A DNA stretch of 64,000 bases, taken from contig JAQGEQ010000192.1 of the NCBI GenBank assembly GCA_034620365.1, forward strand, positions 3,529,001 through 3,593,000, given 5' to 3'. Numbering within the stretch: position 1 is the first letter of the stretch; the number at the start of each line of letters is the position of its first letter. This DNA comes from Pegea sp. RAD2-039 (Eukaryota; Chordata; Thaliacea; Salpida; Salpidae). Shown in pieces: positions 20,911-32,074 of this stretch. Both the position numbers and the translations under genes were made by a program. The notes below the pieces were generated by a model that saw only the letters and a list, made by a program, of their open reading frames with translations, had not been told where the DNA came from and made no database searches.

Positions 20911-23900
20911 ATCTGAAATATTTCAGAAAATCTAGAGACTTAAATTAAAATATTAAAGCAAATTATAGATAAATCATTACAATACTAATATGTTCTTAAA
21001 CTGTTTTGATTCAGTTAAGACTTGAATTCTAAATCTCAGCGACTATTTTCACTAAAAAAATCCCGTGTATAACTTTAGATGTAAAAATGAAAACAGAATC
21101 ACGTTGTATCGCAGGTAAGTTTATTGGGATTATAGAATGCAAGATAAGTTTTGTTTAGCTGATTTTCTGATTTCAGTCGTTGGTAAACTAACTTTAAAAT
21201 GTTCACTTCAAAGCAATCATCGTTGACTATAGCTTTGTACGATGCGTTTTTGATAATACATCACATTATGTTTATTTGCAAAAAACAAACAAGACACACA
21301 AACACAGATTTCTGTAAATAAGCTTTGGTGTATCTACAAACACTGATTACAAACAATTTTAATTTTTCTGAATTTCATTTTAGTGAACAGTTTCCTATTA
21401 ATAGTTTAAAAGTTGATGGGTACATTAAAAAGCTTCTTAACAGCTTTTATATAAACTAAACCCTAACACAAGTCAAACTTCTTTTAAATGACTTATTTCT
21501 TTGTTATGTCTTTACTTTATCCATAAAATCGTATAAAAGTCTTAAATTACTTTTCTTTAAACCATGCTGCATTGATAATTTGCTCGTTAAGATTAACTAG
21601 AAGGAAGCCTATTTAATGTAGAGCTACAAGGTAAAAAGTTTAGAATGTAATAGAAAATTAATCAGATTATTTGTGAGCTTTAATTTGTTGTTAGGTCATG
21701 GTAGGTAAGTTGGCAAAAACAGCGACATTAAATTGGAATTTAGCTTCTACTTAAATACTAAGAATACGATGAAGGTAAAACATCACAAAAGTGATTTCAG
21801 GAAAATGAATTAAATTAAATGAACATTAAATGATTTTCTATGTTTAAAAGTTGAAAATAATTAGAAGAACATGAAATAAACATTTCAATTAATTGATTTC
21901 CAAAAAATTTCTTTTTGTAACTAAACTTTCTCTCATTAAAATGTTAAATAAATTGTTTTCATATCAACTACAGTTTCAAACTGGTGTTACTAAAGTTTTC
22001 ATATCATGAAAGAAGTTGCTTTAATATTTATACCTATAAAAGAAGAAAGTCATTTTTAAATTAGTTTAGCTGTTGATTAGAGAGAACTATTTTAACTTAT
22101 TTTTTTCAATAACACTAAAAAAAGTATTAAACGAAATAATTTGTTGGTGGTTACATGTACACCACTTTTTAAGAAGTTTTTATGTCTCAATAATTTTACT
22201 GTGATTAGTTTTAGTAAGATTATCTTTATAAGCGTAATTAGATAAACTTTTAACGATTTTTAAACTCAAAATTTGTCCTGAACACGATACAAGCAAGTTC
22301 AAACTCAAACTAGAGTTCATTTTCTGATGTTTTTTTTACAACTTACTAATGAAGCTAGTTTACGTACAACTTTCTAGCTCTTGTTTCAAACTGAAAACAA
22401 AATTTTTCAGCTCGTAATCAGAAGTAGCTGCAACTAATATAGAAACATTTTTATCTGAAAGTATATTTGCATTATTTTAAGAAGCTAAAATTGAAACATT
22501 AAGATCTTAAAATATTTATTCATTTGAGCAAAATTTGAAAATGTTTTTTGCTATTATTGTTCAAACTTTGAAAAGTTGTAATTTTTTGATGATGTTTTTT
22601 CAAAGCATTTAACAGTACATCTTTTCTTAAAGAATGTAAAGTATTTTCACTAACAGGACACGAGCTTATATTATGTATCATTAATTATGTCTAAACAGGC
22701 TGAAGAGATAAGCTTCTTTTAACTAACATTTTTAAGCAACTCTTTTTGAGTTTTAATTCTAAAAGATTTTTATTAATGTAGTTTCAGTGTCTCTCAAATC
22801 ATGCATGGTTTTAAATGGGTACTAGGCCGACTGATTAGCTTAACGTAAACATGTATTTATAATGATGTAAACAAAAGTTAATATGAACATTTTAGTAAAA
22901 TTTTCGGGCAACTTAAACAGCTTTAATGTTATTCCTAACTTATTAAAAAGTTTACTTTTATTTTACCTAATTTGTAATTACGTTTCAATTATTTATGGAG
23001 CTATTTAAATGTTCTTAAATAAGTTTTAGCTTTTTTCATTATCATAGTCTATCGTCAAAGATTTACTTTAGATTGATTTTTAAGCAGTAAATATTTCATA
23101 ACAGTTTAAAAATTAAATAGTGTATCTCTCACATAACGTACAGGAACAAAATATTCTAAATATAACATAAAAGATTTGATGAAATTTTAATTTTATTACT
23201 ATATGTAGAAATTAATTCTAAAATTCAAAAAGTTTTCAGGAAAGACTTAAACAAAATAGATTCGTTATCTACGCTTAACGTCAAATATTAAGTATAAAAT
23301 TGTATACTATATTAAAAGAGGAATTCATTCAAAGTTAGAATATTTGTCTTGATTTTATTTTGATATTTTTAGGTCTTCAAGATCTTAAATACAGGTTTGC
23401 AAGACTACAAAAATCACTCATAAGATTATAGTCACAAAATATTTTGACTTATATAAGACGGCGTGTTATTGAGGCTACTCAATGCTTTCCAGGTTTAGTT
23501 ATCTACTGCAATCTGAAACTAAAATCTTGAGTTGTATCAACGTAACCCAGTCACGTGACAGATTAAGGATAAAAAAATCCCAAACAGCAGCTTGAAAAAG
23601 AGATTAAGTAAAAGAATGTTACTGAGTTAAAAGTTAATTCCTGAAAGTTTCTAAACTCATTTTCTTTCGAAATTAGGTAATTAAATCTAATTGCTCACTT
23701 TGAAAATTAAGAAATAAACTTTAAAGAACTTATAGAGCTGTAAACAAAAACAAAACAATTACTTCAATAAAAAAGATTAACGTTTAAAACTTAAGTAACA
23801 ACAAATCTTATTTATAATCATTAACAACTAATGTAATTTTGATAAGTAACACAAAATGTGTTTGTAATAATTTAAAAGATTAAACTATCAAATAAAGCAG

Positions 23901-24459
23901 TTTTTGTTTTATAATGTTGACAACATTTTAATCTATAGTTGAGTTAATTTGTATAATCTCTTTCGTCTTCTGAAATTTCAACTGCGTATCTCAATAGCTA
24001 TCACGTGATGATTTAAACAAAAGTTAAGCTCTGTTGGTGACATATTTTGTAAATGATTGTGTTTTGTATTTCATTTTTACTTGTTTAAGCAATTGAAAAA
24101 AACGTGGTTAAAATTTATGAGTAGTACACCAGACGATAAAATGGAAGATAAATAAATAGTTTGAAACATAAGTGCTGTCATTAGACTTAGTGTGTTGTAG
24201 AATTTAATGGTGATGCCAATTTTGGTAACCTTAATAATGAATGAAGACAGAATAATCTTGTTTCATGAATCGTTTTCTAAACGTTTTGTTCAAAACTTTT
24301 TATTTTGAACTTTATAAATTGACTTTACGTTCAGTTATATAGTCAACTATCTAGGCATCTGGTTATTGTCAATTTTTTGCTTTATAGTTATTAGCAGAGG
24401 TAGTAAAACTGATTGATACAAACATTAAAAAATGATTTTTTGCTTGTGAGATGACGGAA
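20911..24459. other. AT-rich sequence, no gene recognised
   Basis: A minimal exon-like piece (ATGAAAACAGAATCACG... ending CGCAG before GTAAGT, about 21087-21115) and a TATA-containing patch at 23450 stand out. Everything else is AT-rich filler. TCACGTGA palindromes lie at 23551-23558 and 24001-24008. Confidence 0.5.
23450..23486 (+). promoter_or_regulatory. Possible TATA-type core promoter
   Basis: TATATAAG at 23450-23457 is followed 31 nt later by an initiator-like CTACTCAATG with the central A at 23481, inside a short GC-richer patch (GACGGCGTG...). GTCACGTGAC follows at 23550-23559. No open reading frame starts downstream, so a non-coding transcript or a chance match are both possible. 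Confidence 0.22.
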
Positions 24460-24533
24460 CTAGAAAAATCTGACATCTGTCTCAACTGCATCACCACAGA
24501 CTCCAATCCTCTTAGCTCCCTCCTTCGTTACGA
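24460..24533 (-). CDS. Candidate terminal exon on the minus strand
   Basis: On the minus strand a strong acceptor (TTTTGTTTTCTTCTTGCAG, ending at 24534) opens a frame reading VTKEGAKRIGVCGDAVETDV, then Arg-Phe-Phe and TAG (stop at 24462-24460). An AATAAA lies about 160 nt further along the same strand (near 24300). The opposite strand is also open (ATG at 24451, 52 residues with a Cys-x2-Cys pair), so the strand is not settled. No upstream partner exon in the needed phase was found and no family is recognised. Confidence 0.28.
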
Positions 24534-27500
24534 CTGCAAGAAGAAAACAAAACCTTTTGCATCTGTTTTTATAAGAAGTTTGAACACTAATAGAATATTT
24601 TGCAGCTAATCTTATCAATAGAAATACTTATGTAGAAATGTTATATACTTCGCTCTAACCTTTTTCTATTTGCTTTTTTGTTTGTTGGATTATAAATAGA
24701 AGCATCCCAAAAGAGATTATATCTCGAAATCTATCACCGATTTAGTTTGTCAATTTTCCGTGATTTAAATTTGTTTTTATCTTTTTTTTTGCAAGGTATG
24801 AACAAAAATAACTAAATAGATGTGAAGCAATTGTATGAAAAAGTTCAAAATCACTTTTTTTGTGAAATTTTTTCTTTACCCACTCACTTCATAATCTTTG
24901 TTCGAAAATTATTCTGGATAAGCACCTCTCATACTGCTGTGACTTCTAAATGGAATAGTCAGAAAAAATTAATCCGTAAGATTTTCTTGCTACTTTATGT
25001 TGAGCTAAATTTGAAACTAGTGTACATGTAAACAATGTCTACAGATGCGGACAATTTGATGAGTTTTTGCCTTTCAAAATATCTGAGTCACTATTAACCC
25101 GGCAAGATTGTGATGTATTGTTTAAGTTGACTAGTCTCTCTTACCTCGTGGGAAAATGATTGATATTTTGATTACTTACTGGCTTAAGAGGTTTGTGTGT
25201 TTTATTTTCTTTAAGAATTTTCTTCCTTTTTACTTTGAAAGTCAAATACTAAGATTTAGTTGAGCTTGTGATAGTTACTTGAACAATTTAGCAGCATTAA
25301 ATGTTTGTTTAAAGTTAGATGTTGATTTTATGTTTTTTACTTTTCATTTTAATTGAGTTGATAAGCAAAAGGTGAAAAGATTTTTGCAAATATTTTAAAG
25401 TCTGATATTTAATACTGTTTAAGCTTTTAATGATTCAATCATTAATTCAAATAAAGTCAAATTTTTTACAAAATTCTCAAACAAAAAATAAATAAAGTTA
25501 AGTTAAAGCAACAAAAAAACAAAGCTTTTGTATATTTAGTTTGCTTATGAGATCAATATCACGTCATCTAAAATAATTACAGTTTAAATAATTTATTTAT
25601 TCGATAATATGAAAGAAAAGTAATTATTTTATTTCTTGCTATCAATGTAAAAGATATGAAAATAGAATTACTTATGATTGAAAACAACTTTTACAATGTT
25701 ATCAATAACTTCACCGTGAGCTATTATTTCACATAGATTAAATTCTGACAGAACTTGTGACAAAGTTTTAAGTAACATAAAACGAGCTTAGTCACAAAGC
25801 TTGACATTCTATTCATAAAAAGGGGAATACCCAACCACTTTAGTTCAATTCCGTTATTGTAAAAAAGATAATAAGTAGAAGGAAAAATTGCTGTGAATAT
25901 GGTTGTTGCGCTTGGCATAAGGATGCTTAAAGCGTAGTGTTGTTGATGTTAGTAAAAACAAAATGGATGATGTGGCATAAATTGGAAATTTTAGTGGCGA
26001 GAAAATGATGTGTGAATAATTGCTGCTAATAATGAAAGATGTATATAAAGCTGAGAAAAAAGTGAATATTAGGAAAGTGGTTACGTGGTGCAAGTTAAAC
26101 TGATTAATAAAAAATGAATCAAAAACCTCTTATTCTTCTGATTAAGAGCGTACTTTTCTTCAAAGTATAACTTGATATGTATTTTCTAACATTTTTGATT
26201 GATAATAAAACAAGGTGATTTATAAATAAATCCAACTAGTAGCTCCATTTTTGCTTCTTGATAACTTAATGAGTTTTTGTGGAAATCTCATGTCTAACAT
26301 CACCGTATGTAAATTTAGCATATTTTACATCATTAAATCATCTTACTGTTTTCATGATATCTGTAGATTTCTTTTGACAGATCAACTTTCCTTTAAAATT
26401 TGTATCCTATTTGTAGAAAAGTTGATAAAACCGAAATTTATTTAGTAGAGCTTAGAATAAAGTTTACTTTTACAAATTTGCTGTCATTAGTTTATTTCTA
26501 GCTGTTATTTTTTTAGCAATCATCAAATAAATGCCTATTAAAGTAATTTGAGCTCTATGCTGTTAAATTTAGTTTTTTAAATGGTTTTGAAGATAAAAAA
26601 TGATTTTCATGGTATATCGAATTACGACCCCCTAAAAACAGTAAGGTGAAATAAATTTGTTTATTGTTTTTTCTAAATTTATGCAACATTTTGGCAGCAT
26701 TAAATCATTGAACCATTTGATAAGCAGCTTTTAAGTTTTGGTCTTTTAAGTATTGAAGAAATTTTCTTTTTATGTTACTTAGCCAGTTAAATGTTGTGCA
26801 CAGAATTCCAGGTAAACTTAAAAATGGCGCGACATGTTTTGTATAGTCATCATCAAATATTGTTTACAAAATAATTTCTACCATTAAATATTACTAGCTT
26901 TATAAAAGTAAGTATTTTGTAAAGTTTTGCAACTAGTATTAGTAATTAAATAAAAATTTATCATGAAATATATAAAATAAACATTTTTGGTTAGACTTTA
27001 ATCAATAAGTTAACAATTTTTGTCTATTAAGCTAACAAAAATCCTGCAAAAAAACGACAGATAAAAAGTAGAAACCTTTTATGAGAACTGAAACTAAATG
27101 CTTTGAAGCAATACTTATGTTTTGATTATTTTATAAAATTATTGAAAAAAAAACAGATTATGAAATATTCAATTTTCAGAAAATAAAAAACTTCTATTTT
27201 TTCTTTAAGCAACTTCTTTTCACACCTGATCTTATTACACTTCTTTGATCTTAGAATTATAAAAAAGATAAATCGGTTTGACAAGTTTAAACTGTTTAGA
27301 AAAAAAAATTTATTCGAAAATGAACATTTGATCGAGTATTTTGTAAATGATTTTCGAGGCTGTTAACGATTGACAAGATTATTTGAGTTTCAATCAGAAA
27401 TAAATGTTCAGCGTTGATTTTTGATGTCAGCAGAGTGTCATAAGTACATCACGATTAGATTTATAACATATTTAGAAATAAGCAGAGGTTACCTTTAAGT

Positions 27501-30305
27501 TAAAACGTTTATCCGAATAAAACATATAAATAAAATGAAAATACTTTTAAATTCATATTTTAAAATTTTCACTAATTTTATATTAAAAATTATTAAACAC
27601 ACTTCAAACTGTTTTCAAAATACGAAAAGTTCATTAAACTATTTATTTATTTCTGTTTTAAATTGATCTAAAATGCCGTTAACTTAATTGTAAAATGCTT
27701 TATTGATCTGAGCTTTTCAATATACCTTATATACTTAAAATAGAAGAAAATATATCAAAACTTCAGCAGATTGTGGAAAGAATTGAAGTTTAATAAATAT
27801 ATAAAATATTATCGTCATAATTTGATGGTAACGTGCTAAAAAAATTCAAACTAAGAAACTAAATGCTTGATTCATATTCTCACTATTTGAAGAAAAATGT
27901 TTTGGTTATCGATTACAGTTTGTTCATTGTTGGTTTTCGCAAATTTGTAAAATATACAGCATGTAAAAAATAAACTAAAAATAAGTTTATTCACTTTTTA
28001 TTTCTTCTTAAAACTTTAAACAATTTTTTTTGACTTTTTGGTGCTCATTTAATACATACTAATATTTAAAAAATTTGTAGTAATCTTGTATCTACGTATA
28101 TTGAGTTAAATTTTACTTTTCTAATTAATCTCAAAAAACTTTATTAAGAGAATAAATCTGTATTTTACAGTAATAACATAGATGTGAGAATATTAAATTT
28201 TCTTCAATATGTTAATACTCCGTATAGACGAGGAGTTTATAAGCTTATAATCATAAGTACCCCTTTTTATTTTAGTCTGCTGATAGCGACTTGCAAAATA
28301 ATGTAATAACTCAGATATAAAGTTTAATTTAGAAATGCTAGGCTCATTATACGATTTTTAAGATTAATATAAAAATTTTCTAAAAATTTTGAAGCCGTAA
28401 AAATGTTTAAATTCAAGTCACTAAAAAGTTTTATATATTGTTAAATGAAAACGTTTAAAAGTCAGTTCTTGGAATTTTTTAATATAAAAGAATCTGTTTA
28501 ACAATAATTCAGGTTGTTCGTTTTACCAAACAAAGCCAAGAAAATAATGAAAAATGAATTCTATTTGAAAAGAGAAAATCGAATTTTTTTTATTTTTCTA
28601 TAACACAGAGATGATAATAATTCAGGCAAAAAGTTGTTTTTAAGAAGTCGGCTTCGCTTTTATTGGTAATGTATGTGTATACATTCGTGAATTTCCCCAT
28701 ATTTTCGTTCTTTTTTGTAAAACGTCAATTGAATTTTTCGTTTTCGATTTTGTTGGTTAATGCTATATATACCATCTGTAAATCCTATTCCTAGTACCAC
28801 AAATTCAAGTCATGTGACTTCATGAAAAGTACATTGGTTAGAGATATAATTTGATATTAAACCATATTTAGGCAGACATCTATAATATCCATGATAAAAA
28901 CAAAATATTATTTACTTTGGAAATTTGTGTCTTCTGTAAACTATTTCTAAACATCAGTTTGTGATGAAAATGATTTTTTTTTAAATTAGTAATTATTATA
29001 TTTTTTATCAAATATCTATTGATTAGCAAACAGTTTTATAGTAACTCTCTATTATACTAAGATATGAAGCAAGCTAATTTTATTTAATCAGTAATTTAGC
29101 ATTTTTCAAAACTCATTTTTTTTAAACTAAAATATTTTTTACCTTAAACTAGTTTTGATGCGTTTATAAAATTACCTTCAACAACTTATCACATTTTTCT
29201 GCTATTAATGAAAATGAGAATTATTACAAACAATTTTCTAGAATCATTACAAGTAATAAACACTAAGTCTTCAAAATATCACATATTGGAGAAATATTTA
29301 AGTGAATAAAAAGTTTATATAAAATTACAGCAAAAGTTATTTTTAAAGTTAAGACTTTAAAATTAAATTTTGAAACAAGTTTTCTATAAAAGCTGTAAAG
29401 TTTCATTAAAATTAATTGGATATCCTTATGTTTTTTACAAAATATTAATAGAATTAATATCACCAGCAATTTTCCAATCTTATTTTTAAGTTTAATATGA
29501 CTTTCAATTTTCAAAATGTGTTTTTTTTCTGTCAAAATAAGTAGAAAAGATGTACGGCGAGACAATACAACCAAAGACCACAACAAATCATAAACAAAAT
29601 TGTCAATTTTTGTTAAAAATTTTAATTCTGGGAACGAATTGCTTTAAAAATATTGATTCTAAATCAGTTATCCTTCAAAGAAGCAAAGCGCAAAATTAAT
29701 TTGCTAAGCAGAAACTAAAATTGTGGCGTGGAAGATAATTGTGAGTTACCTAGTTTAAAGTAATTTCTCAATTAATTCGCCTATCAGATGGTTTCATCAT
29801 ATCAACAACATAAAAGTAGGGGCACTCACGTAACTTTAAACTGCCCATTTCAAAAATAATCGAGGATAATCTTAAAACTATGGGATTAAAATGCGGTCTC
29901 CATTTCATTCAGCAATGAAAAACTACTTTTTGTGGTTTGTGGTTGATCTAAATTTTCATGAAAAGTCTATATTGAATTTTATACACGTAAATTGTTTTCA
30001 TTGATGTCTCTACACACTTCATGAAATTTATTTTGGAAGCAGATATCAGTTGAAGAATTATTTTTGATGAAGAAATTGACAAATTATAAAATGATTTGCT
30101 TCGTGAATTACAAAACGACCCTTTATTAATTTAAACAAAGAAATCTTCAAATCAAAAACAGAACTTTTTGAAAGCTTGAAAAGAAATAAGTTAAAAAAAC
30201 TTTGTTGACACACCAGACCAGCATTGCTGTTAGTTAATGAAGTTTAATGACTAACAGAAAAAGACAAATGAAAGTTTTCCCAGCGACCTGGCTGGTTATA
30301 TTGAC
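24534..30305. other. AT-rich sequence, no gene recognised
   Basis: It contains T-rich hydrophobic minus-strand frames at 25724-26104 (listed separately) and a short palindrome TATAAGCTTATA near 28238. Otherwise it is A/T-rich filler without coding signal. Confidence 0.5.
25724..26104 (-). pseudogene. Possible broken membrane-protein exon
   Basis: After a good minus-strand acceptor (CATTTTTTATTAATCAG, ending near 26105) a frame encodes hydrophobic segments such as TTFLIFTFFSALYTSFII and SSILFLLTSTTL, then runs to a stop near 25854. A second frame, open from about 25950, takes over with TTIFTAIFPSTYYLFYNNGI and ends at 25724. A single-base shift around 25935 would join them. Third codon positions have more C than the background. 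T-rich DNA readily yields Phe/Leu/Ile/Ser strings, so chance remains likely. Confidence 0.2.
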
Positions 30306-30584
30306 TCAATAAAAAAGAAAATGAAAAGAATTTGGATAAATTGACTGGCTGAAGCTATAGAAGCTGTAAAAACCACGACAAATGACGGGTCTTGTTTGTT
30401 CACTGTGCTTCTGCGTGACGTTAAACTCCTTAGCCACTAATCTCTCCATATCCCACTGAGCCACCCTTCCACATTCTCTATAGTACGAATGTGATGCTAA
30501 CTGGATTCCTCGTTCCGAGACCTCCCGCAAAGCTGGCTCTGCGCACCAAGCATCACTTCTGCTATCTCCTCTTTTTACTTTCCT
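30306..30584 (-). CDS. Candidate internal exon, unidentified
   Basis: The minus strand is open from 30584 to 30306 (92 codons, no early ATG). The well-composed part reads AWCAEPALREVSERGIQLAS, then HSYYRECGRVAQWDMERLVA, then KEFNVTQKH. The distal part turns Phe/Ser/Tyr-rich and probably runs into intron. A CACGCAG and several GT dinucleotides leave the true ends open. The opposite strand also has a 65-codon frame (30491-30688). The patch is markedly GC-richer than its surroundings. No family recognised. Confidence 0.27.
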   Translation of the reverse strand, partial: RKVKRGDSRSDAWCAEPALREVSERGIQLASHSYYRECGRVAQWDMERLVAKEFNVTQKHSEQTRPVICRGFYSFYSFSQSIYPNSFHFLFY

Positions 30585-31140
30585 TTAATGATACAGATTT
30601 TCTCTTTCTTAGCCCCTCTCGGGGCTTTCTCAATTTCGTGCCTCTGACCAACTTTAGATTATTTCTTATTAGCTATAGTTTGAGGTAGCCGTTCTTCTAT
30701 CAGCGATAATCCTGTCTATTGGATCTGGACGCCATAGCAAAGGTCCAGAAGGAAATACGTCTGTCGCCGTAGCTCAGTAGTTGCGCCTACTACTATATCG
30801 ACCGGTCGACTGTTGGAAAAGTTCTTCATCTGCTTCATGTAGCTGTGATTGATATTACTGATGATCTTTCTCAAATCTTCTTAGGATCGGCATAAATCGC
30901 CGAGGATTGAAAAGAAGATTTCAAAATACAAAGCTTTTATATCGATCTGCGTCTTTTTTTTCTTCAAAAGAGATCATCTTCTCCATTCGATTTGTTTCTA
31001 GTATTGGCTTACCCGGAAGAAAAGTCTGTAGAGGAAATAAAAGAAACTGTTCTGCTTCTTCATGTCTTAGTCTGTGCCAAGGTCATATTCAGGACTACAA
31101 GAAACTGCTTTGTAAATCCTATTTACTTACTTAAATTTTT
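30585..31140 (+). other. GC-richer island with several short open frames
   Basis: Splice-like pieces on the plus strand include a frame after CTATAG near 30678 (AVLLSAIILSIGSGRHSKGP), a frame after TCTTCTTAG near 30885 (DRHKSPRIEKKISKYKAF) and a frame after TTTGTTTCTAG near 31001 (YPEEKSVEEIKETVLLLHVL). I could not chain them with consistent phase and donors. A hairpin AGCCCCTCTCGGGGCT lies near 30611. A tRNA-like A-box (TAGCTCAGTAG, about 30770) has no matching B-box. Confidence 0.3.
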
Positions 31141-31920
31141 ATGTAAGTACCTCATAACAAAACCACTTTTATCAGATTGGATCAGTCGAGTTATAAAAGC
31201 AAATTATAATTTTCAAAACAATAAAATGAAGGATTTAGATATTAAGCCATCAGAAATAATTTACTTAACTTTGGAATTATGTCTCATATCCTAATAAATA
31301 CTCAAATTAAATCTTGCACCTTGTGCTTTTATTTTTATATAAAATTTGGAAATATTGTATAGATGTAATGTAAATATTAAAAGTTGAAATATTGAAAACA
31401 TTACCCCTTTAACAAAAACTTATTTTCTGATTTATGTTTTTAATAACTAAAAATAATTTATAGAAAGTTAGATTATCAGCTTCATTAGATTTTTTAATTG
31501 TTTTTTTTATATAAAAAATTGTTTTGTTTTATTGATCTGATTTTTAAAGATTTTTCTATAATTACTTGATAAAAAAACTAAAAGGTCAAAATTGCTTTTT
31601 ATTTAAAACCCATATGATTTCCAATTTTAATTTTAAAAATATTATTTGTTTACTGTCCAAAATCGAAGAACTCTTTTTTAAGCAACAACTGGCAACTGGA
31701 TAGGATCAATCAAGTTGTATAACTTGTCATTCAGAATTAACCTCAGCCATTCATACAAAGATCTTCAAGAAAAGAAACATAATTCTACTTTATTTATATG
31801 ATCAACTTTGATCGCTTCTACGTCTAATCGATTCTCCGCTAAAAGTCGAAATTCAAAAACTGCACTAAGTGAAGTTAGTACTTGATCGCTTCGAACAAAT
31901 CAAAGTTGATTTTTATTGAG

Positions 31921-32074
31921 TCGTCATCAGTACCAGCGTGAGTTGGTACGTTTTGTTAGCGACCATTTGCTTGTTGCCGACATTGAAACAACGGCGACAC
32001 AGTGGCGCCAATTTCGGGGGGAAAGTTTTAATTGTGTCACCTGGCTATACAAACTAGACTCCGGAAGTCTACAG
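31921..32074 (+). CDS. Candidate internal exon, unidentified
   Basis: Bounded by TTTTTATTGAG and the donor CTACAG|GTTAGC, this 154-nt segment has one open frame reading RHQYQRELVRFVSDHLLVAD, then ETTATQWRQFRGESFNCVTW, then LYKLDSGSLQ, ending in phase 0. Composition is balanced and unlike the neighbouring AT-rich DNA. Minus-strand frames are also partly open. TGGCGCCAATTTCGGGG at about 32000 superficially resembles an LTR-element primer-binding site, but no LTR is present. No family recognised. Confidence 0.3.

Noticed and set aside
29263-29586. 107-codon minus-strand frame
   Set aside because: Dominated by Leu/Ile/Lys/Phe from A/T-runs; only the first 20 residues have mixed composition.
31995-32020. 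TGGCGCC stretch as an LTR-retrotransposon primer-binding site
   Set aside because: No upstream LTR, no polypurine tract and no gag/pol coding nearby.
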